Positions 24,910 to 37,358 of a stretch of 64,000 bases of DNA are shown piece by piece (the stretch's first letter is position 1; each line of letters opens with the position of its first letter). Source of the DNA: Microbacteriaceae bacterium PS02067 (GTDB lineage Bacteria; Actinomycetota; Actinomycetes; Actinomycetales; Microbacteriaceae); the NCBI GenBank assembly GCA_029960085.1, contig JASCPG010000004.1:29317-93316 (forward strand). The letters run 5' to 3'. The notes under the pieces were generated by a model, which saw only the letters and a program-made list of their open reading frames with translations, ran no database searches and was not told the DNA's origin. A program made the position numbers and the translations under genes.

Positions 24910-25213
24910 GGATCAGACGGCTGAGCACGCGCCCGGCGACCCACACGAACGGGATGCCGACCGTGAGGAGGGAGATGAGGTTCGGCTCGAACCGCAGATC
25001 GTCGCCCTTGCGGATGTACGCACCGAGCGGGATCGCGACGCCGCCACCGCCACCCCCACTGCCGCCGCCAGTCTCCTCGCCGGCGCCGAAGCCCGACCAC
25101 GACAGCGCGACGGGAATGAAGCGCACCCCGTCGACGTCCTGCTGTTCTCCGTAGGCGCTCGTGACGCCGAGAGAGGCGGTCTGCTTGCCGAGTTCGAGTG
25201 CGAGATTGGGCAT
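24893..25213 (-). CDS. GerW/YtfJ-like family protein
   Basis: This 106-residue protein has the YtfJ-like pattern ASLGVTSAYGEQQDVDGVRFIPVA, then a glycine-rich stretch, then GAYIRKGDDLRFEPNLISL. A hydrophobic C-terminal segment follows (LLTVGIPFVWVAGRVL). The family was named from spore formers but is common in non-sporulating actinobacteria, where its role is undefined. A TACGGT box ends 6 nt before the ATG. Confidence 0.75.
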   Translation of the reverse strand: MPNLALELGKQTASLGVTSAYGEQQDVDGVRFIPVALSWSGFGAGEETGGGSGGGGGGVAIPLGAYIRKGDDLRFEPNLISLLTVGIPFVWVAGRVLSRLIRALKR

Positions 25214-25219
25214 GTCCCC

Positions 25220-25225
25220 ACCGTA
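25220..25225 (-). promoter_or_regulatory. -10 box (TACGGT on the minus strand)
   Basis: TACGGT ends 6 nt before the ATG at 25213, matching the leaderless pattern. Confidence 0.4.
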
Positions 25226-25235
25226 GCCGCTGCGC

Positions 25236-26513
25236 TCAGTCCCCGCGAGGGAGGCGAGGGTTCGTCGGCAGGGCATCGAGGTCGCGACGCGGCCCCAGGA
25301 TGCTCGCGCGCGTGACCGCGCCCCCACCGAACCGGTCGCGGGCGTCGTCGAGCGCCGCGTCCACCCGGCGCCAATCCTCGTCGTCATCCCACAGGGCGAG
25401 CGCGGCGGTACCGCCCGGCCGCAGGCGCTCGGCCCGCACGCCGATCAGCCGGACAGGCTGCGCCAGCGCGATGGCGTCGAACAGTCCGATCGCGACGTCA
25501 CCGATGCGCTGACCCACATCGGTGGGCTCCGACAGCGTCAGCGAACGCGACAGCGTCGTGAAGTCGGCATAGCGCAGTTTCAGCGCGATACCTCCAGCCT
25601 CCCACCCGCTCGAACGCAGGCGCCCCGCAACGCGATCGGACAGGCGGCGCAGTTCGCTGCGCAGCACCGCGCGATCGCCGATGTCCTGCAGGAACGTCTC
25701 CTCATGGCCGATGCTCTTCTCGGTGCGCTCCGTCTCGACCTCTCGCGCATCGCGGCCCTGGGCGAGCTCCCAGATGCGCTCCCCGCCCGCACGCCCGAGC
25801 GCGCGCTCGATCACCGAACGGGGTGCGGCGAGGATGTCGGCGACGAGGCGGATGCCACGCGTCTCGAGCGACTCCGCGGCCTTCGGGCCGATGCCCCACA
25901 GCGCGCGGACCGGCAGTGCCGCGAGGAATTCGCGCGTGTCGGCCTCGTTCACGATGAGGAGGCCGTCGGGCTTCGAGAGCGTCGAGGCGATCTTCGCGAC
26001 GTGCTTCGTCGCGGCGACGCCGACGCTGCAGACGAGCCCCGTCTCGGCCTTCACACGCGCCCGCAGCCGGGTCGCGATCGCTCCGGGCGAGCCCCACAGG
26101 CGCCGCGCACCCGACACGTCGAGGAACGCCTCGTCGATCGAGAGCGGCTCAACGAGGGGCGTCACGTCGTGGAAGATCCCCATCACCTGCTGCGACAGGG
26201 CCCGGTAGCGCTCGAAGTGGTGGTCGACGACGATCGCGGTGGGGCACAGTCGCAGCGCCTGCGACATGTTCATCGCCGACCGCACGCCGTAACGGCGTGC
26301 CTCGTACGAGCAGCTGGAGACGACGCCGCGCCCCTCCATGCCTCCGACGATGACCGGCTTTCCCACGAGAGACGGGTCGTCCAGGATTTCGACGGACGCA
26401 TAGAAGGCATCCATGTCGACGTGCAGGATCCGGGTGCCGGTGTCATCGGCACCCGGAGGCGACGTGCGCCTGCCCGATCCGTCTCCGCGTCCCACGGTCC
26501 CATCCTCCCGCAC
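25236..26513 (-). CDS. dinB: DNA polymerase IV (Y family)
   Basis: This 425-residue polymerase has the catalytic motifs HVDMDAFYASVE and PLSIDEAFLDVSG, the steric region CSYEARRYGVRSAM and a thumb/little-finger domain. The helix-hairpin-helix is LWGIGPKAAESLETRG. It performs translesion synthesis. The N-terminal ~28 residues before ILHVDMD are low in complexity, so the true start could be a little further in. No beta-clamp motif is obvious at the C-terminus. Confidence 0.94.
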   Translation of the reverse strand: MREDGTVGRGDGSGRRTSPPGADDTGTRILHVDMDAFYASVEILDDPSLVGKPVIVGGMEGRGVVSSCSYEARRYGVRSAMNMSQALRLCPTAIVVDHHFERYRALSQQVMGIFHDVTPLVEPLSIDEAFLDVSGARRLWGSPGAIATRLRARVKAETGLVCSVGVAATKHVAKIASTLSKPDGLLIVNEADTREFLAALPVRALWGIGPKAAESLETRGIRLVADILAAPRSVIERALGRAGGERIWELAQGRDAREVETERTEKSIGHEETFLQDIGDRAVLRSELRRLSDRVAGRLRSSGWEAGGIALKLRYADFTTLSRSLTLSEPTDVGQRIGDVAIGLFDAIALAQPVRLIGVRAERLRPGGTAALALWDDDEDWRRVDAALDDARDRFGGGAVTRASILGPRRDLDALPTNPRLPRGD

Positions 26514-26561
26514 CCCACCGACACGGCTCGCCGAAACGGCCAGGCGGCGGGACGGCAGGGG

Positions 26562-28076
26562 TCAGCCCGCGGCGCGCTCCAGCACCAGTTCGCGTACGCG
26601 TGCCGCGTCCGCCTGACCCTTCATCGCCTTCATGACCGCTCCGATGACGGCGCCGGCCGCCTGGACCTTGCCGTCGCGGATCTTCTCGAGCACGTCGGGC
26701 TGCGCGGCCAGCGCCTCATCGATGGCCGCGATGAGCGCGCCGTCATCCGAGACGACCGCGAGGCCGCGGGCATCCACGACTTCCTGCGGTGTGCCTTCGC
26801 CGGCGATGACGCCCTCGAGCACCTGGCGTGCGAGCTTGTCGGTGAGCGTCCCGTCGTCGACGAGCTGCTGGAGCGCGGCAACGGATGCCGGCGACACGAG
26901 CGACGACGGCTCGACGCCCTCCGCGTTCGCGATACGGGAGATCTCCGACATCCACCACTTGCGCGCGGCGGCGGGCGCTGCGCCCGCGGCGACCGTGGCC
27001 TCGACCTCGTTCAGCAGCCCCGCGTTGACGACACCCTGGAAGTCGATGTCGGCGAAGCCCCAATCGGCCTTCAGGCGACGCCGACGCACGGCAGGGGGCT
27101 CGGGGAGGGCCGCCCGGAGGCTTTCGATGAGCTCGACAGACGGCGCCACCGGCAGCAGATCCGGCTCCGGGAAGTAGCGGTAGTCGTCGGCATCCGACTT
27201 GGGGCGGCCGGGCGAGGTCGTCCCGGTGTCCTCGTGCCAGTGCCGCGTCTCCTGCGTGATCGTGCCACCGGCGGCGAGGATCGCGGCCTGACGCTGGATC
27301 TCGTAGCGGACGGCGCGCTCGACGGAGCGCATCGAGTTGACGTTCTTCGTCTCGGTGCGGGTGCCGAGCTTCTCCTGGCCGCGGGGGCGGATCGACACGT
27401 TCGCGTCGCACCGGAGGTTGCCGCGCTCCATGCGCGCCTCGGAGATGCCGAGTCCGATGACGATGTCGCGGATCGCCCGCACATACGCCGCGGCGAGTTC
27501 GGGAGCGCGGTGCTCGGCGCCGAAGATCGGCTTCGTGACGATCTCGACGAGCGGGACGCCGGCCCGGTTGTAGTCGACGAGCGAGTACTCGGCGCCCTGG
27601 ATGCGGCCGGTCGACCCGCCGACGTGGGTGAGCTTGCCGGCATCCTCTTCCATGTGCGCGCGCTCGATCGGGACGGTGACGATGTCGCCGCCCTCGAGCT
27701 CGACCTCGACCTGCCCCTCAAACGCGATCGGCTCGTCGTACTGCGAGATCTGGTAGTTCTTGCCGAGGTCGGGGTAGAAGTAGTTCTTCCGCGCGAACCG
27801 GCTCGACGGCGCGATCTGGCATCCGAGCGCGAGCCCGAGGCTGATCGAGTAGCGCACCGCCGTCTCGTTCACGACGGGGAGGGAGCCGGGAAGCCCCATG
27901 TCGACGGGGGCGACGAGGGTGTTGGGCGTCGCGCCGTGGTTCTTCTCGTTGGCGGGGTTCGCCGCCGCGGAGAACATCTTCGTCTCGGTGTTCAGTTCGA
28001 CGTGCACCTCGAAGCCGAGCACCGGCTCGTAGAGTTCCAGCGCCTTGTCGAAGTCCATGAGAGCGGCCTTGGCCAT
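26562..28076 (-). CDS. gatB: Asp-tRNA(Asn)/Glu-tRNA(Gln) amidotransferase subunit B
   Basis: This 504-residue protein has the GatB catalytic cradle ([53 protein letters not shown]) and the C-terminal YqeY-like helical domain. It binds tRNA and the ATP-dependent kinase site. The ATG at 28076 overlaps the last base of gatA. The longer frame is antisense. Confidence 0.97.
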   Translation of the reverse strand: MAKAALMDFDKALELYEPVLGFEVHVELNTETKMFSAAANPANEKNHGATPNTLVAPVDMGLPGSLPVVNETAVRYSISLGLALGCQIAPSSRFARKNYFYPDLGKNYQISQYDEPIAFEGQVEVELEGGDIVTVPIERAHMEEDAGKLTHVGGSTGRIQGAEYSLVDYNRAGVPLVEIVTKPIFGAEHRAPELAAAYVRAIRDIVIGLGISEARMERGNLRCDANVSIRPRGQEKLGTRTETKNVNSMRSVERAVRYEIQRQAAILAAGGTITQETRHWHEDTGTTSPGRPKSDADDYRYFPEPDLLPVAPSVELIESLRAALPEPPAVRRRRLKADWGFADIDFQGVVNAGLLNEVEATVAAGAAPAAARKWWMSEISRIANAEGVEPSSLVSPASVAALQQLVDDGTLTDKLARQVLEGVIAGEGTPQEVVDARGLAVVSDDGALIAAIDEALAAQPDVLEKIRDGKVQAAGAVIGAVMKAMKGQADAARVRELVLERAAG

Positions 28077-29596
28077 CAGCGTGCGCCTCCGTTCGCGCCG
28101 AGCACCGGCGCACGATCGAGCAGGGGTCCGCCCCACGAGTCCACGAGGAGCGCCTCGAGCGCCGCGCCGACGCGGTAGAGGCGCGCGTCCTCGCGGGCGG
28201 GCGCGATGAACTGGATGCCGACGGGCAGCCCGTCCTCCGCCGCGAGGCCCGACGGGATCGAGATCCCGGGGACACCGGCGAGGTTGACGGGGATCGTCGT
28301 GACGTCGTTGAGATACATCTGCAGCGGGTCGTCGAGCTGCTCGCCGAGCCGGAACGCGGTCGTCGGCGCGGACGGCGTCGCGATGACATCCACCTCCGCG
28401 AACGCATTGTCGAAGTCGCGCTGGATGAGCGTCCGCACCTTCTGCGCGCTGCCGTAGTACGCGTCGTAGTACCCCGCCGACAGAGCGTAGGTACCGAGGA
28501 TGATGCGGCGCTTGACCTCATCGCCGAAGCCGATGTCGCGCGAGCGAGCCATGACGTCCTCGACGGTCCCCCCGGGCACGTCGACGCGCAGGCCGAACCG
28601 CACCGAGTCGAACTTCGCGAGGTTGCTGGATGCCTCGGCCGGGAGGATCAGGTAGTACGCGGCCACGCCGTACTCGAAGTGCGGAGCGCTGATCTCGACG
28701 ATCTCGGCACCCTGTGCCTCCAGGAGCGCGAGCGACGCGCGGAAGGACTCCGCGACGCCGGTCTGGAAACCGGTGTCGGGGAGCTCGCGGATGACGCCGA
28801 CGCGCAGGCCCTTGAGCACCTGCCCGCTCGCGCCTTCGCGCGCGGCGGCCGCGAAGGAGGGCCACTCCTGCTCGAGGGAGGTCGCATCGTGCGGGTCGTG
28901 ACCGCCGATGACATCGTGCAGCAGCGCCGCGTCGAGCACCGTGCGGGCGACGGGGCCGACCTGATCGAGCGAGGATGCCAGGGCGATCGAGCCGTAGCGG
29001 CTCACTCCGCCGTAGGTGGGCTTGACGCCGACGGTGCCGGTGACGTGCGCGGGCTGACGGATCGAACCGCCCGTGTCGGAGCCGAGGGCGAGCGGCGCCT
29101 CGAATGCTGCGACGGCGGCAGCCGATCCGCCGCCCGAGCCACCCGGGATCCGGTCCAGGTCCCACGGGTTGTGCGTCGGGCCGTAAGCGGAGTGCTCGGT
29201 GGAGGAGCCCATTGCGAACTCGTCCATGTTGGTCTTGCCGAGGGGTACGAGGCCCGCGCCGCGCGAACGTGCGACGGGGGTCGCGTCGTACGGCGACAGG
29301 AACCCCTCGAGGATGCGCGACCCGCTCGTGGAGGGCATGTCGGTCGTGACGAGCACGTCCTTGACGGCGAGCGGCACACCGGCGAGTTCGCCGAGTCGCT
29401 CTCCGTCCGCGCGACGGCGGTCGATGTCGGCCGCGACGTCGAGGGCGTGGTCGCTCACGTGGAGGAACGCGTGCACGTCGCCGTCCACTGCGGCGATGCG
29501 GTCGAGGTGGGCGCGGGTGGCCTCGACGCTCGAGACCTCACCGGAGGCGAGCTTCGCGGAGAGCTCTGCGGCGGTCAGCCGGATGATGTCGCTCAC
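28076..29596 (-). CDS. gatA: Asp-tRNA(Asn)/Glu-tRNA(Gln) amidotransferase subunit A
   Basis: This 506-residue amidase has the Ser-cisSer-Lys triad: K in LAVKDVLVT, the glycine-serine loop [13 protein letters not shown] and the nucleophile serine in [12 protein letters not shown]. It generates ammonia from glutamine for GatB. It overlaps gatC by 4 bp and gatB by 1 bp. Confidence 0.97.
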   Translation of the reverse strand: MSDIIRLTAAELSAKLASGEVSSVEATRAHLDRIAAVDGDVHAFLHVSDHALDVAADIDRRRADGERLGELAGVPLAVKDVLVTTDMPSTSGSRILEGFLSPYDATPVARSRGAGLVPLGKTNMDEFAMGSSTEHSAYGPTHNPWDLDRIPGGSGGGSAAAVAAFEAPLALGSDTGGSIRQPAHVTGTVGVKPTYGGVSRYGSIALASSLDQVGPVARTVLDAALLHDVIGGHDPHDATSLEQEWPSFAAAAREGASGQVLKGLRVGVIRELPDTGFQTGVAESFRASLALLEAQGAEIVEISAPHFEYGVAAYYLILPAEASSNLAKFDSVRFGLRVDVPGGTVEDVMARSRDIGFGDEVKRRIILGTYALSAGYYDAYYGSAQKVRTLIQRDFDNAFAEVDVIATPSAPTTAFRLGEQLDDPLQMYLNDVTTIPVNLAGVPGISIPSGLAAEDGLPVGIQFIAPAREDARLYRVGAALEALLVDSWGGPLLDRAPVLGANGGAR

Positions 29597-29892
29597 TGCT
29601 CCTCCCCCAGGATCGCGGTGACCTTGAAGCGGTCTTCGGTGGCATCCGGTGCATTCTGGAGCACCTGCGCGATCGTCAGCATCTCGCCGACGACGTCGGG
29701 GCGGAACACGTTCTCCAGCGGAATCGGGTGACTCGTCGCGGGAACGTCGGGAGTCGCCACCTCCGACACCTTCGCGATGTTGTCGACGATCGCGGAGAGC
29801 TGGCCCGTCAGACGCTCGACCTCGCCGTCGTCGAGCTGGATCCGTGCGAGGACGCCGAGATGGCGCACGAGTTCAGGGGTGATTTCAGACAC
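29593..29892 (-). CDS. gatC: Asp-tRNA(Asn)/Glu-tRNA(Gln) amidotransferase subunit C
   Basis: This 99-residue subunit has the family pattern [28 protein letters not shown] and [11 protein letters not shown]. It wraps around GatA and GatB. It starts with GTG, and a TAGACT box lies 6 nt upstream, so the gatCAB operon probably begins as a leaderless message. A truncated acyl-CoA synthetase lies 48 bp beyond. Confidence 0.95.
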   Translation of the reverse strand: MSEITPELVRHLGVLARIQLDDGEVERLTGQLSAIVDNIAKVSEVATPDVPATSHPIPLENVFRPDVVGEMLTIAQVLQNAPDATEDRFKVTAILGEEQ

Positions 29893-29898
29893 CGCCCC

Positions 29899-29904
29899 AG
29901 TCTA
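29899..29904 (-). promoter_or_regulatory. -10 box (TAGACT on the minus strand) of gatCAB
   Basis: TAGACT ends 6 nt before the GTG at 29892. No Shine-Dalgarno sequence is present. Confidence 0.5.
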
Positions 29905-29940
29905 CGGGCGGCTCAGCACTTGACCTGCGTATCAGATTTG

Positions 29941-30852
29941 ATGCAACTATCACTCATGCTCATCCGGATGCGCCAATGGATCTGCGGGGCGGCGCCACTG
30001 CCCGAGGAGCTGTTCCGTGAGTTCCCGCGGCGCACGGGCGTGCGCGTACTCGAGGCATACGGTCTCACGGAGGGCACCTGCGCTTCGAGCGTCAACCCCG
30101 CCGATGCGACCGTCCGGGTCGGGTCGATCGGCCTGCGCCTCCCCTACCAGCGCATGGCGGTCGCCGCTCTCGACGACGAGGACGCCTTCGTGCGGTTCGC
30201 CGCCCCCGGCGAGCCCGGTGCCCTGCTGATCAGCGGACCCAACGTGTTCTCGGGCTACATCGATCCTGCCCAGGAGCGCGGGACGTGGGTGGAGGCCGAC
30301 GGCTCGCGGTGGGTCAACACCGGCGACACGGCGCGTCAGGACGCGGACGGATACTTCTGGCTCACCGGCCGCAAGAAGGAGATCATCATCCGCGGCGGTC
30401 ACAACATCGACCCGAAGAGCATCGAGGAAGTGCTGCACGAGCATCCCGCCGTCGCACTCGCCGCCGCCGTGGGGCGGCCTGACGCCCACGCGGGCGAGGT
30501 GCCGGTCGTCTACGTGCAGCTCACCCCGGGCGCCGCGGCGACTGAGGAGGAGCTGCTCGCGTACGCGACCGCCCATGTCGGCGAGCGGGCCGCCCGCCCG
30601 CGGGTCGTCCGCATCGTCGATCAGCTGCCGACGACCGCTGTCGGCAAGATCTTCAAGCCGACCCTCGTCCTGCGGGAGATCGAGGACGTCTGCAGGGCGG
30701 TCGCCGAGGAGCTCCAGGTCCCGCTCGCCTTCATCGAGGCCGTGCAGGACCCCGCCCGCGGTTACGTCCTACGGGTACGTACCGCAGGCGACCCCGACAC
30801 GCTGCGGAGCGCGCTGGCGGCCTTCAGCTTCCACACGGAGTTCGTCGACTGA
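29941..30852 (+). pseudogene. Acyl-CoA synthetase remnant, N-terminal half missing
   Basis: The readable part (303 residues from the ATG at 29941) matches the C-terminal half of bacterial AMP-binding acyl-CoA synthetases of about 630 residues. It contains CGAAPLPEELFREF, EAYGLTEGT, GPNVFSGYI, WVNTGDTARQDADGYFWLTG, KKEIIIRGGHNIDPKS and TAVGKIFKP. The first ~300 residues, including the P-loop TSGTTGxPKG, are missing. Homology begins only ~50 bp from the gatC start, where the DNA is unusually AT-rich (29925-29965). No promoter or ribosome site fits. I read it as a deletion relic, although a fragment could still be expressed. Confidence 0.75.
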
Positions 30853-30901
30853 GTTCGCGCACCCCGCGAGCGGCGGACGACCACCCGTCGACACCCGCCG
30901 C

Positions 30902-30907
30902 TAGGCT
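30902..30907 (+). promoter_or_regulatory. -10 box (TAGGCT), leaderless promoter of the acyl-CoA ligase
   Basis: TAGGCT ends 6 nt before the GTG at 30914, with no Shine-Dalgarno sequence. Confidence 0.5.
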
Positions 30908-30913
30908 GACGCC

Positions 30914-32617
30914 GTGACGAGCTACGACCCGCCCCGCCCCTGGATCCGCAGCTACGCGGACGGCGTTCCCGCTGATCTCGACCCCGTCAGTGGCAATCTC
31001 CTCGACATCGTCGACGCCTCGGCCCGCGACTACCCCGAGGCCCCGGCGCTCCAGTTCTTCGGGCGCACGACGTCCTATCGCGAGTTGGAGGATGCCATCG
31101 AGCGCGCCGCGGCGGGGCTGCGCGCACTCGGCGTCTCGCGGGGCGACACCGTCGCGATCGTCCTGCCGAACTGCCCGCAGCACATCATCGCCTTCTACGC
31201 GATCCTGCGTCTCGGTGCCGTCGCAGTCGAGCACAACCCGCTCTACACGCCGCGGGAACTGCGCAAGCAGTTCGAGGATCACGGCGCCAAGACGGCGATC
31301 GTGTGGAGCAAGGTCGTCTCGACCGTCCAGCAGTTCCCTGCCGACGTGGCGGTCACGAACGTCGTCTCGGTCGACGTCACGCGCGCCATGCCGGCGACGC
31401 TCCGCTTCGCACTGCACCTTCCGCTCGCGAAGGCCCGCGAATCACGTGCCGCGCTCACGGAGCGGACGTCGGGAGCGATCGCCTGGGAGAAGCTCCTGCA
31501 GGCGCCGCCCCTCCCGGCATCCTTCCCCGCGCCGGCGACGGACGACGTGGCGATCATCCAGTACACGAGCGGCACGACGGGCACCCCGAAGGGCGCTGTG
31601 CTCACGCACCGGAACCTCCTGTCGAATGCCCGTCAGGCGCAGGCGTGGGTGCCGCAGATCCAGCGCGGGAAGGGCTGCGTCGTCTACGCCGTCCTCCCGA
31701 TGTTCCATGCGTACGGGCTCACCCTGTGCCTCACCTTCGCGATGTCGATGGGTGCTCGACTCGTGCTCTTCCCCCGGTTCGAGCCGGCGATGGTGCTGGA
31801 AGTGACGAAGAAGCACCCCGCGACGTTCCTCCCGCTCGTCCCGCCGATCGCCGACCGCCTGCTCGCCGCCGCGAAGGCGGAGGGCGTGTCGCTCGCGGGC
31901 ACGGAGGTCGCGATCTCGGGCGCCATGGCACTGCCGCACGAACTCGTCGTGCCGTTCGAAGCCGCGACCGGCGGCTACCTCGTCGAGGGGTACGGCCTGT
32001 CGGAGTGCTCGCCCGTGCTCATGGCGAATCCCGTGGCACACAACCGCAAACCCGGCACGGTCGGGCTGCCCCTCCCGGGCACCGAATGCCGCGTCGTCGA
32101 CCCCGATCAGCCCTCGGTGGACGTTCCGGCGGGCGAGCGCGGCGAGCTCATCGTGCGCGGGCCGCAGGTGTTCCAGGGCTACTACGGCAAGCCGGAGGCG
32201 ACGGAGGAGGTGTTCGTTGACGGGTGGTTCCGCACGGGCGACATCGTCCAGATCGACGAAGACGGCTTCGTCCGGATCGTCGACCGCATCAAGGAGCTCA
32301 TCATCACGGGCGGCTTCAACGTCGCGCCCACCGAGGTGGAGAACGCCCTGCGCCAGCATCCGCACGTCGTGGATGCCGCCGTCGTGGGCCTGCCGAGCGA
32401 GCACTCCGGCGAAGAGGTCGTCGCGGCGGTCGTCCTCGACGGCTCCGGAGACGTCGACGTGGATTCGATCCGCGAGTTCGCCCGCGGCATCCTCACGCCG
32501 TACAAGGTGCCGCGCCGCATCTACGTCGTGGACGAGCTCCCCCGATCCCTCATCGGCAAGGTGCTGCGCCGTCAGGTGCGCGAGTCGCTCGTGACGCTCA
32601 CACACCCCGAAGGCTGA
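30914..32617 (+). CDS. Long-chain fatty acid-CoA ligase (AMP-binding)
   Basis: This 567-residue enzyme has the adenylation motifs YTSGTTGTPKGAVLTHRN, EGYGLSE, WFRTGDIVQIDEDGFVRIVD and the C-terminal lysine region SLIGKVLRRQ. It activates fatty acids to acyl-AMP and then acyl-CoA. It follows a truncated relative but is not a continuation of it, since it is complete. It converges with ligA (6 bp between stops). Confidence 0.92.
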   Translation: MTSYDPPRPWIRSYADGVPADLDPVSGNLLDIVDASARDYPEAPALQFFGRTTSYRELEDAIERAAAGLRALGVSRGDTVAIVLPNCPQHIIAFYAILRLGAVAVEHNPLYTPRELRKQFEDHGAKTAIVWSKVVSTVQQFPADVAVTNVVSVDVTRAMPATLRFALHLPLAKARESRAALTERTSGAIAWEKLLQAPPLPASFPAPATDDVAIIQYTSGTTGTPKGAVLTHRNLLSNARQAQAWVPQIQRGKGCVVYAVLPMFHAYGLTLCLTFAMSMGARLVLFPRFEPAMVLEVTKKHPATFLPLVPPIADRLLAAAKAEGVSLAGTEVAISGAMALPHELVVPFEAATGGYLVEGYGLSECSPVLMANPVAHNRKPGTVGLPLPGTECRVVDPDQPSVDVPAGERGELIVRGPQVFQGYYGKPEATEEVFVDGWFRTGDIVQIDEDGFVRIVDRIKELIITGGFNVAPTEVENALRQHPHVVDAAVVGLPSEHSGEEVVAAVVLDGSGDVDVDSIREFARGILTPYKVPRRIYVVDELPRSLIGKVLRRQVRESLVTLTHPEG

Positions 32618-32623
32618 CCTGCG

Positions 32624-34960
<2,337 letters not shown>

Positions 34961-35018
34961 GGGAGCGGGACCGACACACGCGGGTGGGTCGCTGCCGCGG
35001 CCGCCGTCGAGCGCGTCA

Positions 35019-36116
35019 CTACGCGAGAGCCGGCACGGCCGAGACCGTCCGGTCGATCGTGAACTGCCCGATCACGCGCGTGCCGTCGTAGAGCACGGCC
35101 GTCTGCCCGGGTGCGACGCCGTCGAACGGCGCCTCGGGGGTGACGGTGAGCCCGGCATCCGACCACTGCGCGTATGCGGGCACGGGATCGGCATGCGCCC
35201 GGATCTGCACGTGACACGCGAACGAGCGCTCCCGTGGTGCGCGCCCCGCCCAGCTCAGCCGGACGCCCCCAATCTCCGCCGTCGCGAGAGCCTCCTTCGG
35301 GCCGACCACGACGGTGTTCGAGACGGGACGGACCTCCAGCACGAACCGCGGCTTGCCGTCGGGCGCGGGAACGCCGAGCGACAACCCGCGGCGCTGACCC
35401 ACCGTGTACGCGTGCGCCCCCTCGTGCCTGCCCACGACGGCGCCCGACTGATCGAGGATCTCGCCGCGCTCCGCACCGACCTTCTCCGCGAGCCAGCCGC
35501 GCGTATCGCCGTCGGGGATGAAGCAGATGTCGTGACTGTCGGGCTTCTGCGCGACCGTGAGCCCGCGCTCCGCAGCCTCGGCGCGCACGAGCGCCTTCGA
35601 CGGCGTGTCGCCGAGCGGGAAGATCGTGTGCGCCAGCTGCTCGGCGGTGAGGACCCCGAGGACGTAGGACTGGTCCTTGGCCTCGTCGCTCGCACGGTGC
35701 AGCTCGCGCCCCTCGGGCCCGTCGACGAGCGTCGCGTAGTGTCCCGTGCACACGGCATCGAAGCCGAGCTCGACGGCGCGCTCGAGGAGCGCCGCGAACT
35801 TGATCTTCTCGTTGCAGCGCATGCACGGATTCGGGGTGCGTCCCGCCTGGTACTCGCTGACGAAGTCGTCGATGACGTCGGCACGGAATCGCTCGGAGAA
35901 ATCCCACACGTAGAACGGGATGCCGAGGAGGTCGGCCGCGCGCCGGGCATCCATCGCGTCCTCGATCGTGCAGCACCCGCGGCTGCCGGTGCGCAGCGTC
36001 CCGCCCGCGCGCGAGAGCGCGAGGTGCACACCGACGACGTCATGACCCGCGTCGACGGCCCGGGCGGCCGCGACGGCGGAATCGACGCCGCCGCTCATCG
36101 CCGCGAGGATCCTCAT
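35019..36116 (-). CDS. mnmA: tRNA-specific 2-thiouridylase
   Basis: This 365-residue enzyme has the PP-loop [11 protein letters not shown], cysteines in [12 protein letters not shown] and [10 protein letters not shown], and the GQRRGL region. It makes 2-thiouridine at position 34 of tRNAs for Lys, Glu and Gln, using sulfur from a cysteine desulfurase. The gene for a desulfurase lies 9 bp upstream on the same strand, a fitting partnership. The ATG has a TAGACT box 6 nt upstream, inside the end of that gene. Confidence 0.96.
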   Translation of the reverse strand: MRILAAMSGGVDSAVAAARAVDAGHDVVGVHLALSRAGGTLRTGSRGCCTIEDAMDARRAADLLGIPFYVWDFSERFRADVIDDFVSEYQAGRTPNPCMRCNEKIKFAALLERAVELGFDAVCTGHYATLVDGPEGRELHRASDEAKDQSYVLGVLTAEQLAHTIFPLGDTPSKALVRAEAAERGLTVAQKPDSHDICFIPDGDTRGWLAEKVGAERGEILDQSGAVVGRHEGAHAYTVGQRRGLSLGVPAPDGKPRFVLEVRPVSNTVVVGPKEALATAEIGGVRLSWAGRAPRERSFACHVQIRAHADPVPAYAQWSDAGLTVTPEAPFDGVAPGQTAVLYDGTRVIGQFTIDRTVSAVPALA

Positions 36117-36122
36117 CGTTCC

Positions 36123-36128
36123 AGTCTA
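36123..36128 (-). promoter_or_regulatory. -10 box (TAGACT on the minus strand) of mnmA
   Basis: TAGACT ends 6 nt before the ATG at 36116 and overlaps the stop codon of the cysteine desulfurase gene. This could give mnmA its own leaderless transcript. Confidence 0.5.
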
Positions 36129-37298
36129 CGAGCGTCGTGCTGAGCGGGCCCCGGAAGCCCGCGCGTACGCCTCGGGGAGGACGGCGAGGACGGCCTCCAC
36201 GTCGGCGTCGGTCGAGCCGCGTCCGAGCGTCATGCGCAGGACCGAGCGGGCGTCCCGCTCATCCCGGCCGAGCGCGAGAACGACGTACGAGGGTTCGGCG
36301 ACGCCCGCCTGGCACGCCGACCCGGTCGAGACGGCGATCCCCGCCTGGTCCAGGAGGAACAGCAGCGACTCCCCCGCCGCCCCCGGGAAGAGCGCATGCA
36401 CGTTGCCCGGAACGCGCCGGACGGGATCGCCGAGAATCGACGCCTCCGGCACCGTCTCGAGGATGCCCGTCGCGAGCCGCTCCTGCAGAGTGCGCAGGCG
36501 CGTGGTCTCCGCGTCGAGCTCGCCGAGGGCCTCATCGAGTGCGGCCGCGAGCGCCGCCGCACCCGCGACATCGGGTGTTCCGGACCGGAGACCCCGCTGC
36601 TGCCCGCCCCCGTGCAGCACGGGCGTCGGCGTCGCATGGCGCGAGACGACGAGAGCACCCGTGCCGACGGGAGCCCCGAACTTGTGCCCCGACAGGCTCA
36701 GCGCGACGAGCCCCGTCGCCCCGGCGGCATCACCCCGCCATGCCGCGAACGACACGGGAATGTGCCCGACCGCGCCGACGGCATCAAGGTGCAGCGGCAC
36801 CCCCGCTGCGGCCGAAGCCTCCGCCAGCACCGCGGCATCCTGGATCGTCCCGATCTCGTTGTTCACGACGAGGGCCGTCGCCAGCGCGGCATCCGGGAGG
36901 GCCGCGGCGAACCGTTCGGGAGCGATCCGCCCGACCTCATCGAGGCCGACGGCCCGGACGGTCGCGCCCTGCGTCTGGAGCCAGGCGACCGAGTCGAGCG
37001 TCGCATGATGCTCGCCGTCCGGCAGCACGACCGCGTCGGAGGCCGTCCGGCGCGCCCACCACAGCCCCTTCAGCGCGAGGTTCACCGATTCGGTGCCGCC
37101 GCCGGTGAAGACCACCTCGATCGGCTCGCAGTCGAGGAGCGCCGCGACACGCTCCCGCGATTCCTCGAGCGAGCGCCGGGCATACTGGCCCGCGCCGTGC
37201 ACCGACGAGGCGTTGCCGACCTCGGCGGACGCCCGGATCCAGGCCTCCTGCGCCGCGGGGCGAAGCGGGGTGGACGCCGCATGATCGAGATAGATCAT
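36126..37298 (-). CDS. Cysteine desulfurase (NifS/IscS class)
   Basis: This 390-residue PLP enzyme starts with MIYLDHAASTPLRP. It has the PLP lysine K206 in LSGHKFGAPVG and the catalytic cysteine C329 in STGSACQAG. It supplies persulfide sulfur, here most likely to MnmA, and perhaps for Fe-S assembly. The ATG at 37298 has AAGGAGGA upstream. A much longer frame through glgX/glgE on the other strand is an artefact of GC-rich coding DNA. Confidence 0.94.
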   Translation of the reverse strand: MIYLDHAASTPLRPAAQEAWIRASAEVGNASSVHGAGQYARRSLEESRERVAALLDCEPIEVVFTGGGTESVNLALKGLWWARRTASDAVVLPDGEHHATLDSVAWLQTQGATVRAVGLDEVGRIAPERFAAALPDAALATALVVNNEIGTIQDAAVLAEASAAAGVPLHLDAVGAVGHIPVSFAAWRGDAAGATGLVALSLSGHKFGAPVGTGALVVSRHATPTPVLHGGGQQRGLRSGTPDVAGAAALAAALDEALGELDAETTRLRTLQERLATGILETVPEASILGDPVRRVPGNVHALFPGAAGESLLFLLDQAGIAVSTGSACQAGVAEPSYVVLALGRDERDARSVLRMTLGRGSTDADVEAVLAVLPEAYARASGARSARRS

Positions 37299-37345
37299 GG
37301 CGTCCTCCTTCCGCGTCGCGTGAGCCGACCGCCGCGCGGCATTAC

Positions 37346-37351
37346 TACTGT
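37346..37351 (+). promoter_or_regulatory. -10 box (TACTGT) of glgX
   Basis: TACTGT ends 7 nt before the ATG at 37359, in a locally AT-richer stretch (ATTACTACTGTAG). No Shine-Dalgarno sequence is present. Confidence 0.45.
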
Positions 37352-37358
37352 AGAGCGC

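Noticed and set aside
24893..25213. Evidence of sporulation from the GerW-like gene
   Set aside because: The family is common in non-sporulating actinobacteria, and no other sporulation genes are present.
36396..37358. Upstream extension of GlgX
   Set aside because: It reads antisense through the cysteine desulfurase gene. GlgX homology begins just after the ATG at 37359, which has its own -10 box.
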